A stretch of DNA of 64,000 nucleotides, taken from contig NZ_SJPU01000001.1 of assembly GCF_007860105.1 (NCBI RefSeq), positions 806,001-870,000 on the forward strand. Direction: 5' to 3'. The notes beneath the pieces are model-generated. The model worked only from the letters and a program-made list of their open reading frames with translations. It had not been told where the DNA came from and did no database searches. The position numbers were made by a program, and so were the translations under genes. Of the stretch, positions 55,746-64,000 are shown piece by piece. This stretch comes from Allorhodopirellula heiligendammensis. GTDB lineage: Bacteria > Planctomycetota > Planctomycetia > Pirellulales > Pirellulaceae. Within the stretch, counting starts at the first letter, position 1, and the number at the start of each line of letters is the position of its first letter.

Positions 55746-57707
55746 TTAGGGTGTTTCTTCACCTACCATCTGTGGTCCCAGTTCTCGGAATAGGTTCACC
55801 CACGACAGCCAGATGGCGTTGTGAATTGTGGCTGTGCCGGACTCTTGAAGCCTTGTCAGTTCGGTGGGAGATTCGTCCGGCCAGTGGCCGATCCAGCCGT
55901 CGGCAATGCCGTGGCTTTTTAGCAAGAAGTCTCGTTCGTCATCAACGCTGCAACTCAAAGGAAATGTCTCGCCAATCACGATGGGCTTCCCCCAATCATA
56001 CTTTTTGAGGAGTTCAATTTCTGCATCGACCTTGTCGGTCTTGGGATAGAGGTGTGGCGAAACGAAATCGAGTTCCTCGGCGGCGACCTTGTAGACGCCA
56101 GGAAATGGCAGCATGCCCAACGTGATCAAATGTGTCTGATCTTGCGAGCGAATAGCGGCCACCATTTTCCGAGTCCACTGCCGAAAAATTTCATCACCGT
56201 TTCGCTCCTGGGCGTCGAGACTCAGTCGTTGACAGAATTCTACATAGCCCATTCTTCCTAAATACCAGCCTTCTTCCGGTGTCCCGATTGCCCCTGGCTC
56301 GTTGACGAGGTCGTATGCGAATACGGCTGGGCTGTCGGCGCACGTTCGCGCAATGGTTTGCCAGAAAAAGGCTTGGGTTTCCCAACGCTGGGCTTCCTCG
56401 AGAGAGTCATACCAAGCCATCCGGTCGTCGATTTGGTAGCAAGCCAGCCCAGTGATCATCAAGTGAATGCCTGCCCCTTGAGCAATCCCCAAGAGCCGTC
56501 TCAGCAGGGCGAGTCCCTCGGGGTCCGCTTCCTGGGGGCCTTTCATCAATCGCGGCATCTCTGGATGGACGCGCGCCACCGTCGTTCCAGCAGCACGCAT
56601 TTCGGTGAACTCTCGCTGCACGCGGGCGGGGTCGTTGGCCAATCGCTCCATGAGGTCGACCGAAGCGTAATTGTGCCCCCAGGGTACGTATCGCTTCCTC
56701 GAGGGATGTAGGATAAACCCGCCTGCATCAGGGTCGACCTGAACTGTTTCCAATGTCGATTCGCGCCAGCTTGTAGGAGCTGCTTTCGCCAAGATAGTTC
56801 CGACTTCAATGGGGCGGTCGGTCTCAATGACGTCAATGCCCATCTGCAAGAGTTCACGATAACTCGCCTCAAGGTCGGCTGGTTGCCTGGCACGATCAAT
56901 TACAATCTGTTGATCAAGGTTGCGAGATGTGCCTGACATGCAGCGCGCACCCTCATCGTGGATGCGCTGAATCAGCTCTTGGTCATGTGAAGGTTGATGG
57001 CCAATGAAGGCGAGGATGTTGCCCCAAGGCACACCAGACGTCTCAAATGCTTGGAGCTTCTTGCGATCACCCAGCATGACCTCCATACAGATGTTTTTGT
57101 CAAGTTGATGGCATCGCTTCGCCTCTGCGATATTGTTGACAATCAACATCACAAACCCCTGTGCATTGTGCTCGATGATTTTCTGAACTCGCAGATCGAG
57201 CGGAACATCCTTCTGATCGAGCACAAGAATTGTTCTTCCTCGCGCCCATGTGATTGCTTCGTCAAGCGTGGGAATTCGGTACTCCGTAACTGTACCGTCG
57301 ATATCCTTCAAATACAGGTTTTTAAGTTCCTCCAGCGTGGCGTCTCTGACTAAGCCAGTCCCCGTAGTGGTCCGGTCAAGGGTCGCATCATGAAGGAGCA
57401 CAATTTGGCCGTCCTTCGTCAGACGGGGATCTACCTCCATCATCGAGGGCTCGTTGCGTAGGCTATGCTCAAACGTTTCAATCGCATTTTCGGGAAGCCC
57501 TCGCCCCGGACCTCCACGATGGGCACTGATGATGACCAACGGGGGCCCATCATATCGCAGTTGGGCCTGCAATTCGGTGGCAGTGAGCGGAGCAATCCAG
57601 CGGGGGTTGGCGGCCGTCTGGGCACTGCAAACGCTGGAGATTGCTGCGGCGGTGATCAACGTTACGATCGGAACTGCCAAGCGTGACACGCTGATTGATT
57701 TTGTCAT
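55746..57707 (-). CDS. Glycerophosphodiester phosphodiesterase / GH5-like hydrolase fusion
   Basis: 653 residues from the ATG at 57707, which opens a signal peptide (SISVSRLAVPIVTLITAAAI); a longer frame to 57863 adds hydrophilic residues first. The GDPD TIM-barrel covers about 55-320: ISAHRGGPGRGLPENAIETF, MMEVDPRLTKDGQIVLLHD and LLQMGIDVIETDRPIEVG, with His-Arg, Glu-Asn and Asp-His residues of the catalytic site. From about 345 to 640 a GH5-like glycoside hydrolase barrel follows: RYVPWGHNYASVDLMERLAN, VFAYDLVNEPGAIGTPEEG (acid/base Glu in NEP) and KPIVIGETFPLSCSVDDERD (nucleophile Glu). Exported bifunctional hydrolase inferred; substrates unknown. Single gene. Confidence 0.85.
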   Translation of the reverse strand: MTKSISVSRLAVPIVTLITAAAISSVCSAQTAANPRWIAPLTATELQAQLRYDGPPLVIISAHRGGPGRGLPENAIETFEHSLRNEPSMMEVDPRLTKDGQIVLLHDATLDRTTTGTGLVRDATLEELKNLYLKDIDGTVTEYRIPTLDEAITWARGRTILVLDQKDVPLDLRVQKIIEHNAQGFVMLIVNNIAEAKRCHQLDKNICMEVMLGDRKKLQAFETSGVPWGNILAFIGHQPSHDQELIQRIHDEGARCMSGTSRNLDQQIVIDRARQPADLEASYRELLQMGIDVIETDRPIEVGTILAKAAPTSWRESTLETVQVDPDAGGFILHPSRKRYVPWGHNYASVDLMERLANDPARVQREFTEMRAAGTTVARVHPEMPRLMKGPQEADPEGLALLRRLLGIAQGAGIHLMITGLACYQIDDRMAWYDSLEEAQRWETQAFFWQTIARTCADSPAVFAYDLVNEPGAIGTPEEGWYLGRMGYVEFCQRLSLDAQERNGDEIFRQWTRKMVAAIRSQDQTHLITLGMLPFPGVYKVAAEELDFVSPHLYPKTDKVDAEIELLKKYDWGKPIVIGETFPLSCSVDDERDFLLKSHGIADGWIGHWPDESPTELTRLQESGTATIHNAIWLSWVNLFRELGPQMVGEETP

Positions 57708-58127
57708 CTTAAATCCATTGGCATACGAGAATAGCGTTCGGCCCAACCCTGTGCGGTACGGTGATGGGTCTACCGCAACTATTTTAGAAGCTGGCAGGCG
57801 AGCAAAGCGTGTCGCTAGACGCTCCGCAGCCCGTTGTTCGGCGAGCGGCTCTTCCCCGCCCAATTGCTGAGGGGGACGTTGTATTGTAGAGGATCCGTCG
57901 CTATCAGCGGGAGCGATTCGAAGTTCGAACTCATATATTCACTCGTATCGCATTTGCAATTCGGGAACGCAACGAGTCGTACTGATGTGGCGAACCTGCA
58001 GACGGAACCGCCCGTCAGATGGGATCGGCACTCATTTTCGGTTAGATTGGTTTTCCGGCCAAACGGATTGTTTGGTTTTCCGGTCAGCCCCTACTCTGGC
58101 GGCGTTTTCCTTCGGTAGTGATCAATC
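57708..58127. promoter_or_regulatory. Divergent intergenic region with direct repeats upstream of the sulfatase
   Basis: 420 bp between the GDPD/GH5 fusion (minus) and the sulfatase (plus). It contains a direct repeat: TTGGTTTTCCGG at 58047-58058 and again at 58072-58083, a 25 bp period on the 5' side of the sulfatase start (45 bp before it). This spacing, about two and a half helical turns, could be a regulator binding site, but no known operator matches. Confidence 0.45.
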
Positions 58128-59567
58128 ATGGTACTTCGCGCAGCAATAATCTTAGTCCTCGCAACGGGGATGTTGCCGTCTCCATACCTGCAACCCGTCA
58201 CCGGAGATGACGGGGAGCGGATGAATATTCTGCTGATAACCGCCGACGACCTAGGACTGCAATTGAATTGCTATGGGGATAACACCGTCGCGATGCCGCA
58301 TTTAGATGCGTTGGCACAACGCAGCGTACGATTCGAGACGGCGTACGTCGCTCAGGCGTCCTGCAGCTCTTCCCGATCTGCGATGTTGACCGGCACGTAT
58401 CCTCACACGAACGGGCAGTATGGGTTGGCAAACGCTGACGTGGGTTTTCATGTCCGCCCCGAAATCATTCAACAATCAATCCCAAATGTGTTGAAACGTC
58501 ACGGCTACTACACGGGCGTGATCGGCAAACTTCACGTGGATCCGGAACAGGAATTTGCACTCGACGTGCATACCAAAGAAGGTTTTGGAAGTCGTGACGT
58601 CGTGCGCCAAGTGGCGTTGGCAGAAGACTTTTGGCGGGAGTCCAGCGACCAGCCATGGTTTTTGATGTTCAACGTATTTGATCCCCACGTGATGGGAAAG
58701 AGGCCTCCAGGCCAACCAGCGTTCCCTGATGTCGTCAAGGGAATTCCGGCGGATCCCATCGCCCCCGATGACGTAACGGCCTGGCCTTGGCAGGATGTTG
58801 ATACGCCAGTGACACGCAAACGAATCGCGGGCTACTACAACTGCGTCCAGCGCGTCGACGCGGCTGTTGGCCGGCTATTGAAATCGCTCGATAATAGCGG
58901 TCAACGCGAGCGAACGCTGGTGATTTTTTTAGGCGATCATGGGCCTCCATTCTCGCGAGGCAAAACGACGTGTTATGAAGCTGGTTTACGAGTGCCTTTC
59001 CTGCTCGACTGGCCGGGGCTGAGCGACGCACATGTGTCACCGAAACTAGTCAGCGCTGTCGACATCGCGCCTACCGTATTTGATGCCGCTGGAGTTGAAA
59101 CACCCGCCATCGTCCAAGGAAACTCATTGCGCGCCGTTGCGCAGCGACATCCCACGTCAACCTGGCGTGACACATTGGTGGGAGAGTTCCACTTTCATGG
59201 AGCGTCATCGTTCTATCCCACGCGCGCGATTACTGACGGACGGTACAAACTGATTTATCGTTTGCCTGGCAGCATCGGCAACGCGATTGTGTCGGTCGAC
59301 GGAGACCCATCGAACCGTGAGGTCGCAAAACTGCCGAGCGACCATCCTGCGCATCCGTTGTATCAAAAACTTCGCGAGCCACCTCCACTGGAACTTTTCG
59401 ATTTGGCAAGCGATCCCCATGAACTTGTCAATCTCGCGGGCGATTCCGCAGCGGCGGACATTGAAACGCGTCTAAAAGCGGCACTGGAAAGCTGGCAGGA
59501 GTCCACTAACGATCCCTTTCGCGATGCAGCATTTCGTAACGCGGTGGGGCGCAAGTTCACGAAGTAG
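58128..59567 (+). CDS. Sulfatase (formylglycine type)
   Basis: 479 residues with a signal peptide (VLRAAIILVLATGMLPSPYL). The arylsulfatase fold is clear: MNILLITADDLGLQLNCYGD, the fGly motif SCSSSRSAMLTGTYPHTNGQ, and FLGDHGPPFSRGKTTCYEAG. The motif reads C-S-S-S-R, so the position usually Pro or Ala is Ser. The Cys would be converted to formylglycine by a maturation enzyme not seen here. Secreted sulfatases remove sulfate from marine polysaccharides, which planctomycetes use extensively. No partner glycoside hydrolase adjoins it on the same strand. 45 bp upstream of the start are two direct repeats. Confidence 0.92.
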   Translation: MVLRAAIILVLATGMLPSPYLQPVTGDDGERMNILLITADDLGLQLNCYGDNTVAMPHLDALAQRSVRFETAYVAQASCSSSRSAMLTGTYPHTNGQYGLANADVGFHVRPEIIQQSIPNVLKRHGYYTGVIGKLHVDPEQEFALDVHTKEGFGSRDVVRQVALAEDFWRESSDQPWFLMFNVFDPHVMGKRPPGQPAFPDVVKGIPADPIAPDDVTAWPWQDVDTPVTRKRIAGYYNCVQRVDAAVGRLLKSLDNSGQRERTLVIFLGDHGPPFSRGKTTCYEAGLRVPFLLDWPGLSDAHVSPKLVSAVDIAPTVFDAAGVETPAIVQGNSLRAVAQRHPTSTWRDTLVGEFHFHGASSFYPTRAITDGRYKLIYRLPGSIGNAIVSVDGDPSNREVAKLPSDHPAHPLYQKLREPPPLELFDLASDPHELVNLAGDSAAADIETRLKAALESWQESTNDPFRDAAFRNAVGRKFTK

Positions 59568-59746
59568 CTAAACACGCTCAGATGTTGACGTGACGCCGAA
59601 AGGTTATCTCGGTTGGAATCGAATCCTGAAAGTTGGCATCCCCAAACGCTTACGCCAGTCCAATCGTGGGCAGAGCGAGCGTAGGAAAAAAGTCCCAGGA
59701 CTCAGCGAGAATTGGCAACCGAGCACTTTCAGGCTGGCGATGGTAC

Positions 59747-60622
59747 TTAAAAATTGCACCATAGACATTCGGTTTTCTTCTCCTTTACCTTCCCCGATGC
59801 AGCCTTATTGTCGATCAGAAACTCGTGGCGATTCCACCCATGTTTTCTTTCCCATTTCGTATACAGCTCGCTCGGGTATCCGCTCAACATGAATTTTCCT
59901 TGGATTGCCGAAAGCGTCTCAAGGAGTTCCTCATGTTCCACGAGGGTCATTTCAAATGCATACTCACCGGTAGTCGCACGCGTCTCGTGAACATAGGGCG
60001 GATCGCAATAAAACAATGTCTTCGTACCATCTTGCTTGCGAATGACACCCACGGCGTTTTGATTGAGGATCACGACGCCTTTTAGTCGCTGATGTACATC
60101 GGGTAAGCCCTGGACCACATTGAGCCATGCCGAGGCCTGTTCGTTCACCCGACCACGGGTGCGATTTCTCGACAACGTCGCGAAGTCTTTCATCAATCCT
60201 TGGCGGGACTGCCGCGCCAGAATAAAAAAATGGACCGCGCGTTCGAGTGGTGATCGATCCGATGCAGCGCCCGCGTCCGGCGAAAGCTCTTTTGCTTGAT
60301 CAAACTCATCTTCGCTGAAGGGGGTCATCTCCACTCGCTGCCGGAATGCTTCGAAGTGCTCTGCCGATTGCAGCACTCGCCAGAAATTGATTAGTTCACC
60401 GTGCAGATCGTTGACGACTTCACTGCTTCCTTTTTCGGCAGCGGTGAGTTTCTCATCGCCGACAGCCATCCAGTCGCGATTCGGATCGCGAGCCAGAAGG
60501 ATGCCGCCACCACCGAAAAACGGCTCGACATAGTGTAGGTGTGGCGGCATCAAACCAATGATCCAGCTCCGCAGATAGTATTTGCCGCCATGCCACTTCA
60601 GGGGCTGCGTCAATTTCGTCAT
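59747..60622 (-). CDS. D12-class adenine-specific DNA methyltransferase
   Basis: 291 residues. The motifs are PLKWHGGKYYLRSWIIGLMP, YVEPFFGGGGILLARDPNRD (SAM-binding motif I) and LFYCDPPYVHETRATTGEYA (DPPY catalytic motif). They define the Dam/D12 class that methylates N6 of adenine in DNA. The closest look is to phage and orphan Dam-like enzymes rather than to a restriction system: no restriction endonuclease or specificity gene is adjacent. The gene is isolated between the sulfatase and the YCII gene, which suits an orphan or prophage-derived methylase. Confidence 0.9.
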   Translation of the reverse strand: MTKLTQPLKWHGGKYYLRSWIIGLMPPHLHYVEPFFGGGGILLARDPNRDWMAVGDEKLTAAEKGSSEVVNDLHGELINFWRVLQSAEHFEAFRQRVEMTPFSEDEFDQAKELSPDAGAASDRSPLERAVHFFILARQSRQGLMKDFATLSRNRTRGRVNEQASAWLNVVQGLPDVHQRLKGVVILNQNAVGVIRKQDGTKTLFYCDPPYVHETRATTGEYAFEMTLVEHEELLETLSAIQGKFMLSGYPSELYTKWERKHGWNRHEFLIDNKAASGKVKEKKTECLWCNF

Positions 60623-60955
60623 GGGTCACTTTCCCCTCAGGCATCAAAAATCGGATTCGCGATGTTGGAAAAGATACCGCCGTGGCGATTCTGTACCAGA
60701 CGACATGAGATGAGATCTTGCCAGACTGCCGCATAAAGCTGGCTTTGCCTAGGAATACCTCGGTCGGGGTGAGCCGAAAGGCGCCTGTCGCTGGAATCCC
60801 GCACGCTGCGCAGAGTTGCCCGATGATCTTAGGATAGATTAGCTGTGGAAGCTTTTTCCGGACAGTGTCGATTGGAGTGACGGTGGTTCGACTAACTATC
60901 GAGCGACGACAATGCGCGCTCGGAGAGTCGGACCGTAGAATCAACAGGAGCCGGA
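60623..60955. other. Divergent intergenic region
   Basis: 333 bp between the adenine methylase (minus) and the YCII-PhnB gene (plus). AGGAG followed by CCGGA precedes ATG 60956 and is a strong ribosome binding site. No promoter was identified confidently. Confidence 0.5.
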
Positions 60956-61843
60956 ATGATGAAGTTTGTTTGCATGGGATATAGTGACGAGAAGAAGTAC
61001 GATGCGATGTCTGAGGTGGACAGGCAGCGTATGCTAGAAGAGTGTTTCGCCTATGACGATGAGTTGAGGCGGGGTGGGCACTTTCGCGGGGGCGAGGCAC
61101 TGCAATCGGCGCCCAACGCAGTGATGCTGCGAATGAACAACGGTTCAGTCGAAGTGACAGATGGACCCTATGCCGAGACCAAGGAAATGCTTGGTGGGTT
61201 GCTGTTGCTCGAGGCTCGTGACTTGAATCACGCAGTAGCATTAATGTCGAAACATCCCGGTGTAGCAGTGGGGCCCTTCGAGATTCGTCCTGTTGCTGCA
61301 GAGCTCAACGATCAAATTGCTGCTCGCGATGCCGCTATTGCCCACACTCCGAGCTCAAGAGACGAGAAGACGAGCAACAGAATCTGCTTGTGGTACAACG
61401 GCGACGCGGAAGACGCAGCACAGTTTTATGCCAAAACTTTTCCTGACTCCTCTGTCGACGCAGTGCATCGAGCGCCGGGAAACTATCCAGCTGGCAAAGA
61501 CGGCGATGTGCTGACTGTTGAGTTCACGGTGATGGGGATTCCATGCCTTGGGCTCAACGGCGGTCCTGGTGTGGAGCACAATTGGGCGTTCTCATTTCAA
61601 GTCGCGACTTCCGACCAAGCCGAAACCGATCGCTATTGGAATGCCATCGTCGGCAATGGCGGTGAGGAAAGTCAGTGCGGGTGGTGCAAAGACCAATGGG
61701 GGGTGAACTGGCAGATCACGCCGGTCATCTTGACCCGCGCGGTTACCGGCTCGGACACGGCTGCTGCCAAACGCGCCTTCGATGCGATGATGCAGATGAA
61801 AAAGATTGACGTCGCTGCAATCGAGGCCGCAGTTCGCGGTTGA
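60956..61843 (+). CDS. YCII domain / PhnB-like (VOC) fusion protein
   Basis: 295 residues with a good AGGAG site upstream; a second ATG at 60959 is equivalent. Residues 1-120 are YCII-related ([40 protein letters not shown], a DGPF-type motif). Residues about 135-290 are the PhnB/3-demethylubiquinone methyltransferase-like VOC fold ([57 protein letters not shown]). Both halves occur separately in bacteria and often in sigma-factor-linked clusters. Function unknown; possibly a small-molecule modifying or binding protein. Confidence 0.88.
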   Translation: MMKFVCMGYSDEKKYDAMSEVDRQRMLEECFAYDDELRRGGHFRGGEALQSAPNAVMLRMNNGSVEVTDGPYAETKEMLGGLLLLEARDLNHAVALMSKHPGVAVGPFEIRPVAAELNDQIAARDAAIAHTPSSRDEKTSNRICLWYNGDAEDAAQFYAKTFPDSSVDAVHRAPGNYPAGKDGDVLTVEFTVMGIPCLGLNGGPGVEHNWAFSFQVATSDQAETDRYWNAIVGNGGEESQCGWCKDQWGVNWQITPVILTRAVTGSDTAAAKRAFDAMMQMKKIDVAAIEAAVRG

Positions 61844-62017
61844 TTTTCGTATCACCGTGAAGACGCGCGGTTTCCTCGCCGGTGAGTCGAGTTAGTACGT
61901 CCATTCGGCGCAAGTATCGATTGCCACCCTAGATGGATCGAGAGTGGGGTTGCCAATGAACTGCGATCGAGTGCAGTCAGCGACACAGCGGACCGCGAGC
62001 GAATAGCAGGACGCTAA

Positions 62018-63781
62018 CTAATCGAGCCCATAGTGCTCGATCTCGGCCCAATAGTCTTCGAAAGCGTCTTCCTTGTGGAAGTCGGGGCTGTTGTCCAGGT
62101 CATGGCATTCCATGCATTTCTCACGCGCCTTGGCCAGCGGCAGCCTCATTGCCTTGCGAAGCTGCTCCCGTCGCGCATCCGAGACATCAAGCTCTCCATT
62201 CTCGACGGCAGCGTGCGATGCCCCTGGGCCGTGGCAATTCTCGCAACCATTGCCATGAAGATGCTTGTCCACCTCTAGATTCAGGTATCCCGAAACGTAG
62301 GGATGATAGTTTTGCGCGTTCCACCCAGTGACGTGGCACGAGATGCACTCAGGATCAAAGTGACGCGGCACGTCTCCCCGCTCACCAGGATGGACCAGGC
62401 TCTCGGTGGCATTGAAGTGCGGCGAATCTTTCCAGATGTCATAAGCGGTGGTGTGGCATTCTCCGCAGGCTTCGGACCCGACAAACTTTTCGCCCGTGGG
62501 GTGTGGGATCGGTTTAATACCCAGGTTTTCCAAACCAAGGTCTCGGAGCTGGGATTGGTACTCAGCCATCAGCTGACGCATCTCTGGAGCATCGCCAAAG
62601 GAATCATCTAGCGGGACGCGGGCGTAACGCAGCTGGGAGTCTTTGTAGAGACCCACCAACCCAACATACATGCCCTTATCTCCCGTCAATATCAACTTGG
62701 TGGCAGTGCCTTCAATGGTCTGGGGTTGGTAGGACGGTTCGCCATAGCCGCCGGCGACAACAATCAGATCAAAACCAGGAACTTGCCGTGCCAATTGCTT
62801 CGCAGTGTCTTCCTTCCCATAGAAAGTCAGCACTTTGAAATTCAGATGGTTGTTTCTCAGCGTTTCCAACACGGTTCGTGCCGACACGATCGGATCGTTG
62901 AGCGTGATATCCTCGCTCAGCGGGGAAGTCAGCGAGGCGGGATCGAGAATGCTCGTAACGCCAACCCGAAATCCGTCGCGATCGATGATGCGGTGGCTCT
63001 GCATGAGCGAAGGGTCCAGCAGCACCACGTTAGCGGAGCAGTAGAGTGCGTCCTCCGGCGTCTCGGCCGCTGCCTCTTGGATCAAGTCGCCCACGCCGAT
63101 GCGCATATCGTCGGGACCAAAGCCGACAGCATCGTATTTCATCTCCCGGAGTGCTTCGAGTGAGCGATGGAATTTGATCTCAGCTTGGCGACCAAATCGT
63201 CGGACTAAGTTCCCCGCGTCGATCGGCACGAGTTTCCAACCGGACTGGCGAAGCTGGGTGGCAAAGGTCATCCGCCTCGCCACGCCGCCTTTCTGATTCT
63301 CCAAACCGGTGCATCCACATGGTTCGATGTAGCCATGCTGTTGACCCGTGACGAATAACGTTAGGTCGGGAACGGGCCACGTGGTGTAGTCGATCGGCCC
63401 CGATAAGCCATCGCTGGAAGGTGAGGCTTTTTCGGCGGTGTCCCCCACAGGAGGCTTTCGCGCAACATGGGAAGGCTCTGCATCACCGGTCCGGGCAGGA
63501 TCGACTCCCGAGAGCTTCTGTTTCTCCGCAGGACGTTGCGGAGCCAGTTCGGTGGTTCCGGTTTGCTCATCGCCCGGCTGCGTGGATACCGAAGTAGCTT
63601 GATCGCTGGGCTGATCGTGCAGGGGCGGTTCGCTGCGGGGTGTTGAACGTGACGAGGTCGTCATGTCCGCGGGTGAGCAACCCGTCAATCCCAGCAGCAA
63701 TATCGGCAACAACCATCGTCTTCGGTGCAACCGACGGCAACTCAGAGGGGCTTGGCAGCGGGGTGAATCTGGGGTGCGCAT
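62018..63781 (-). CDS. Metallophosphoesterase-like / tetrahaem cytochrome lipoprotein
   Basis: 587 residues. A lipoprotein signal ends at LLPILLLGLTGCSPADM (Cys lipidation). A Ser/Thr/Pro/Glu-rich linker follows (about 36-135). The middle domain, about 140-400, resembles the UshA/5'-nucleotidase metallophosphoesterase fold (LFVTGQQHGYIEPCGCTGLE, LVPIDAGNLVRRFG, MKYDAVGFGPDDMRIGVGDL). The C-terminal third is a cytochrome c554-like multihaem domain with CGECH, CISCH, CENCH and CMECH. It could be an anchored redox protein. The UshA part may be degenerate; its metal residues were not all located. It follows a truncated gene on the same strand by 37 bp, suggesting an operon. Confidence 0.85.
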   Translation of the reverse strand: MRTPDSPRCQAPLSCRRLHRRRWLLPILLLGLTGCSPADMTTSSRSTPRSEPPLHDQPSDQATSVSTQPGDEQTGTTELAPQRPAEKQKLSGVDPARTGDAEPSHVARKPPVGDTAEKASPSSDGLSGPIDYTTWPVPDLTLFVTGQQHGYIEPCGCTGLENQKGGVARRMTFATQLRQSGWKLVPIDAGNLVRRFGRQAEIKFHRSLEALREMKYDAVGFGPDDMRIGVGDLIQEAAAETPEDALYCSANVVLLDPSLMQSHRIIDRDGFRVGVTSILDPASLTSPLSEDITLNDPIVSARTVLETLRNNHLNFKVLTFYGKEDTAKQLARQVPGFDLIVVAGGYGEPSYQPQTIEGTATKLILTGDKGMYVGLVGLYKDSQLRYARVPLDDSFGDAPEMRQLMAEYQSQLRDLGLENLGIKPIPHPTGEKFVGSEACGECHTTAYDIWKDSPHFNATESLVHPGERGDVPRHFDPECISCHVTGWNAQNYHPYVSGYLNLEVDKHLHGNGCENCHGPGASHAAVENGELDVSDARREQLRKAMRLPLAKAREKCMECHDLDNSPDFHKEDAFEDYWAEIEHYGLD

Positions 63782-63820
63782 GAGTTTCCTTGGTCAGTGC
63801 GATGGGAGATGTTCCCTAGC

Positions 63821-64000
63821 CTACCGCGCCGGCAACGCAAATTTCAGTATCAATTTCAGCGCGGGAACGAGTGGGTCATCCGATTCGATCATCACGGATC
63901 CGTAATCCCCTTTGTTCATTCCGAGACGATCAATGGCTACGGTTCCTGGCTTGAGCTCCAATTCCAGTGGGAACAGCGTCATATTGCCTTGGCGGATTGG
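63821..64000 (-). CDS. C-terminal fragment of a protein running off the window
   Basis: The minus-strand frame is open from the window edge to a TAG at 63821-63823, 59 residues. The visible text (IRQGNMTLFPLELELKPGT, IDRLGMNKGDYGSVMIESDD and PLVPALKLILKFALPAR) has the beta-rich look of the DUF1573 proteins common in planctomycetes, but a firm family cannot be given from this fragment. Upstream of the multihaem lipoprotein gene on the same strand, 39 bp between stop and start. 5' end outside the window. Confidence 0.6.
   Translation of the reverse strand, partial: PIRQGNMTLFPLELELKPGTVAIDRLGMNKGDYGSVMIESDDPLVPALKLILKFALPAR

Noticed and set aside
60453-61241. 262-residue minus-strand ORF spanning the methylase start and the YCII gene start
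   Set aside because: Overlaps two better genes in conflicting frames; Arg/Ser/His-rich composition without a fold.

Overview
The window almost certainly comes from a planctomycete, most likely a Rhodopirellula-like member of the Pirellulaceae. The evidence is the gene content: DUF1501, DUF1552, DUF1549/DUF1553 and DUF1592-type cytochrome proteins, PVC-type membrane-bound dehydrogenases, DUF1571, a sulfatase and many secreted redox proteins, all at moderate GC. No rRNA, tRNA, CRISPR array, transposase or integrase was recognised.

Layout. 1-8083 holds two divergent sets of planctomycete-specific secreted proteins (a DUF1501 fragment plus a PSCyt1/DUF1549/DUF1553 cytochrome on the minus strand; DUF1552 plus a DUF1592-family cytochrome on the plus strand). 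8100-10770 is an accessory patch. It contains four tandem units of about 207 bp, each with a long hairpin, followed by small unknown minus-strand genes separated by a related 137-139 bp repeat, an arrangement like gene cassettes. 11178-15769 is a second DUF1549/DUF1553 + DUF1501 operon. 16213-22066 carries a membrane protein, a PhoD-like phosphatase, a CstA-family transporter and a DUF1571 protein. 22381-27005 is a ThuA / NPCBM-PVC dehydrogenase / haem-binding protein cluster in which the first two parts appear to be joined by a -1 frameshift on an A10 run. 27166-34252 is mostly housekeeping metabolism: fabZ-like, fabI, a branched-chain aminotransferase, a eukaryotic-type glutamine synthetase, an acetyltransferase-like protein and an aspartate kinase with four ACT domains. 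34393-45492 is carbohydrate and catabolic: a lactonase-fold protein, a giant ceramidase-like/PVC/haem fusion, a secreted Gfo/Idh/MocA oxidoreductase, and a GH125 alpha-mannosidase followed by a sugar permease and ROK kinase. 45981-55564 is information processing: HNH nuclease, DUF456 membrane protein, SMC, UvrC, HflX and a short-chain dehydrogenase. 55746-64000 holds a glycerophosphodiesterase/GH5-like fusion, a sulfatase, a solitary D12-class adenine methylase, a YCII-PhnB fusion and a metallophosphoesterase/tetrahaem lipoprotein with a truncated gene upstream.

How the genes work together. The dominant theme is extracytoplasmic breakdown of complex organic matter. Cytochrome-anchored proteins with Tat-dependent partners, a sulfatase, a mannosidase, lipid/phosphodiester hydrolases and a dehydrogenase family would feed a permease/kinase pair and a CstA-type uptake system. 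Functions of the DUF families are not established, so their roles here are inferred from co-occurrence.

The most interesting items are the A10 frameshift site joining ThuA to the NPCBM-PVC dehydrogenase (23300-23313), the cassette-like array with paired repeats (9135-10770), the hairpin tandem repeats (8102-8890), the start-less and HhH-less uvrC, and three unusual domain fusions (35923, 55746 and 62018).
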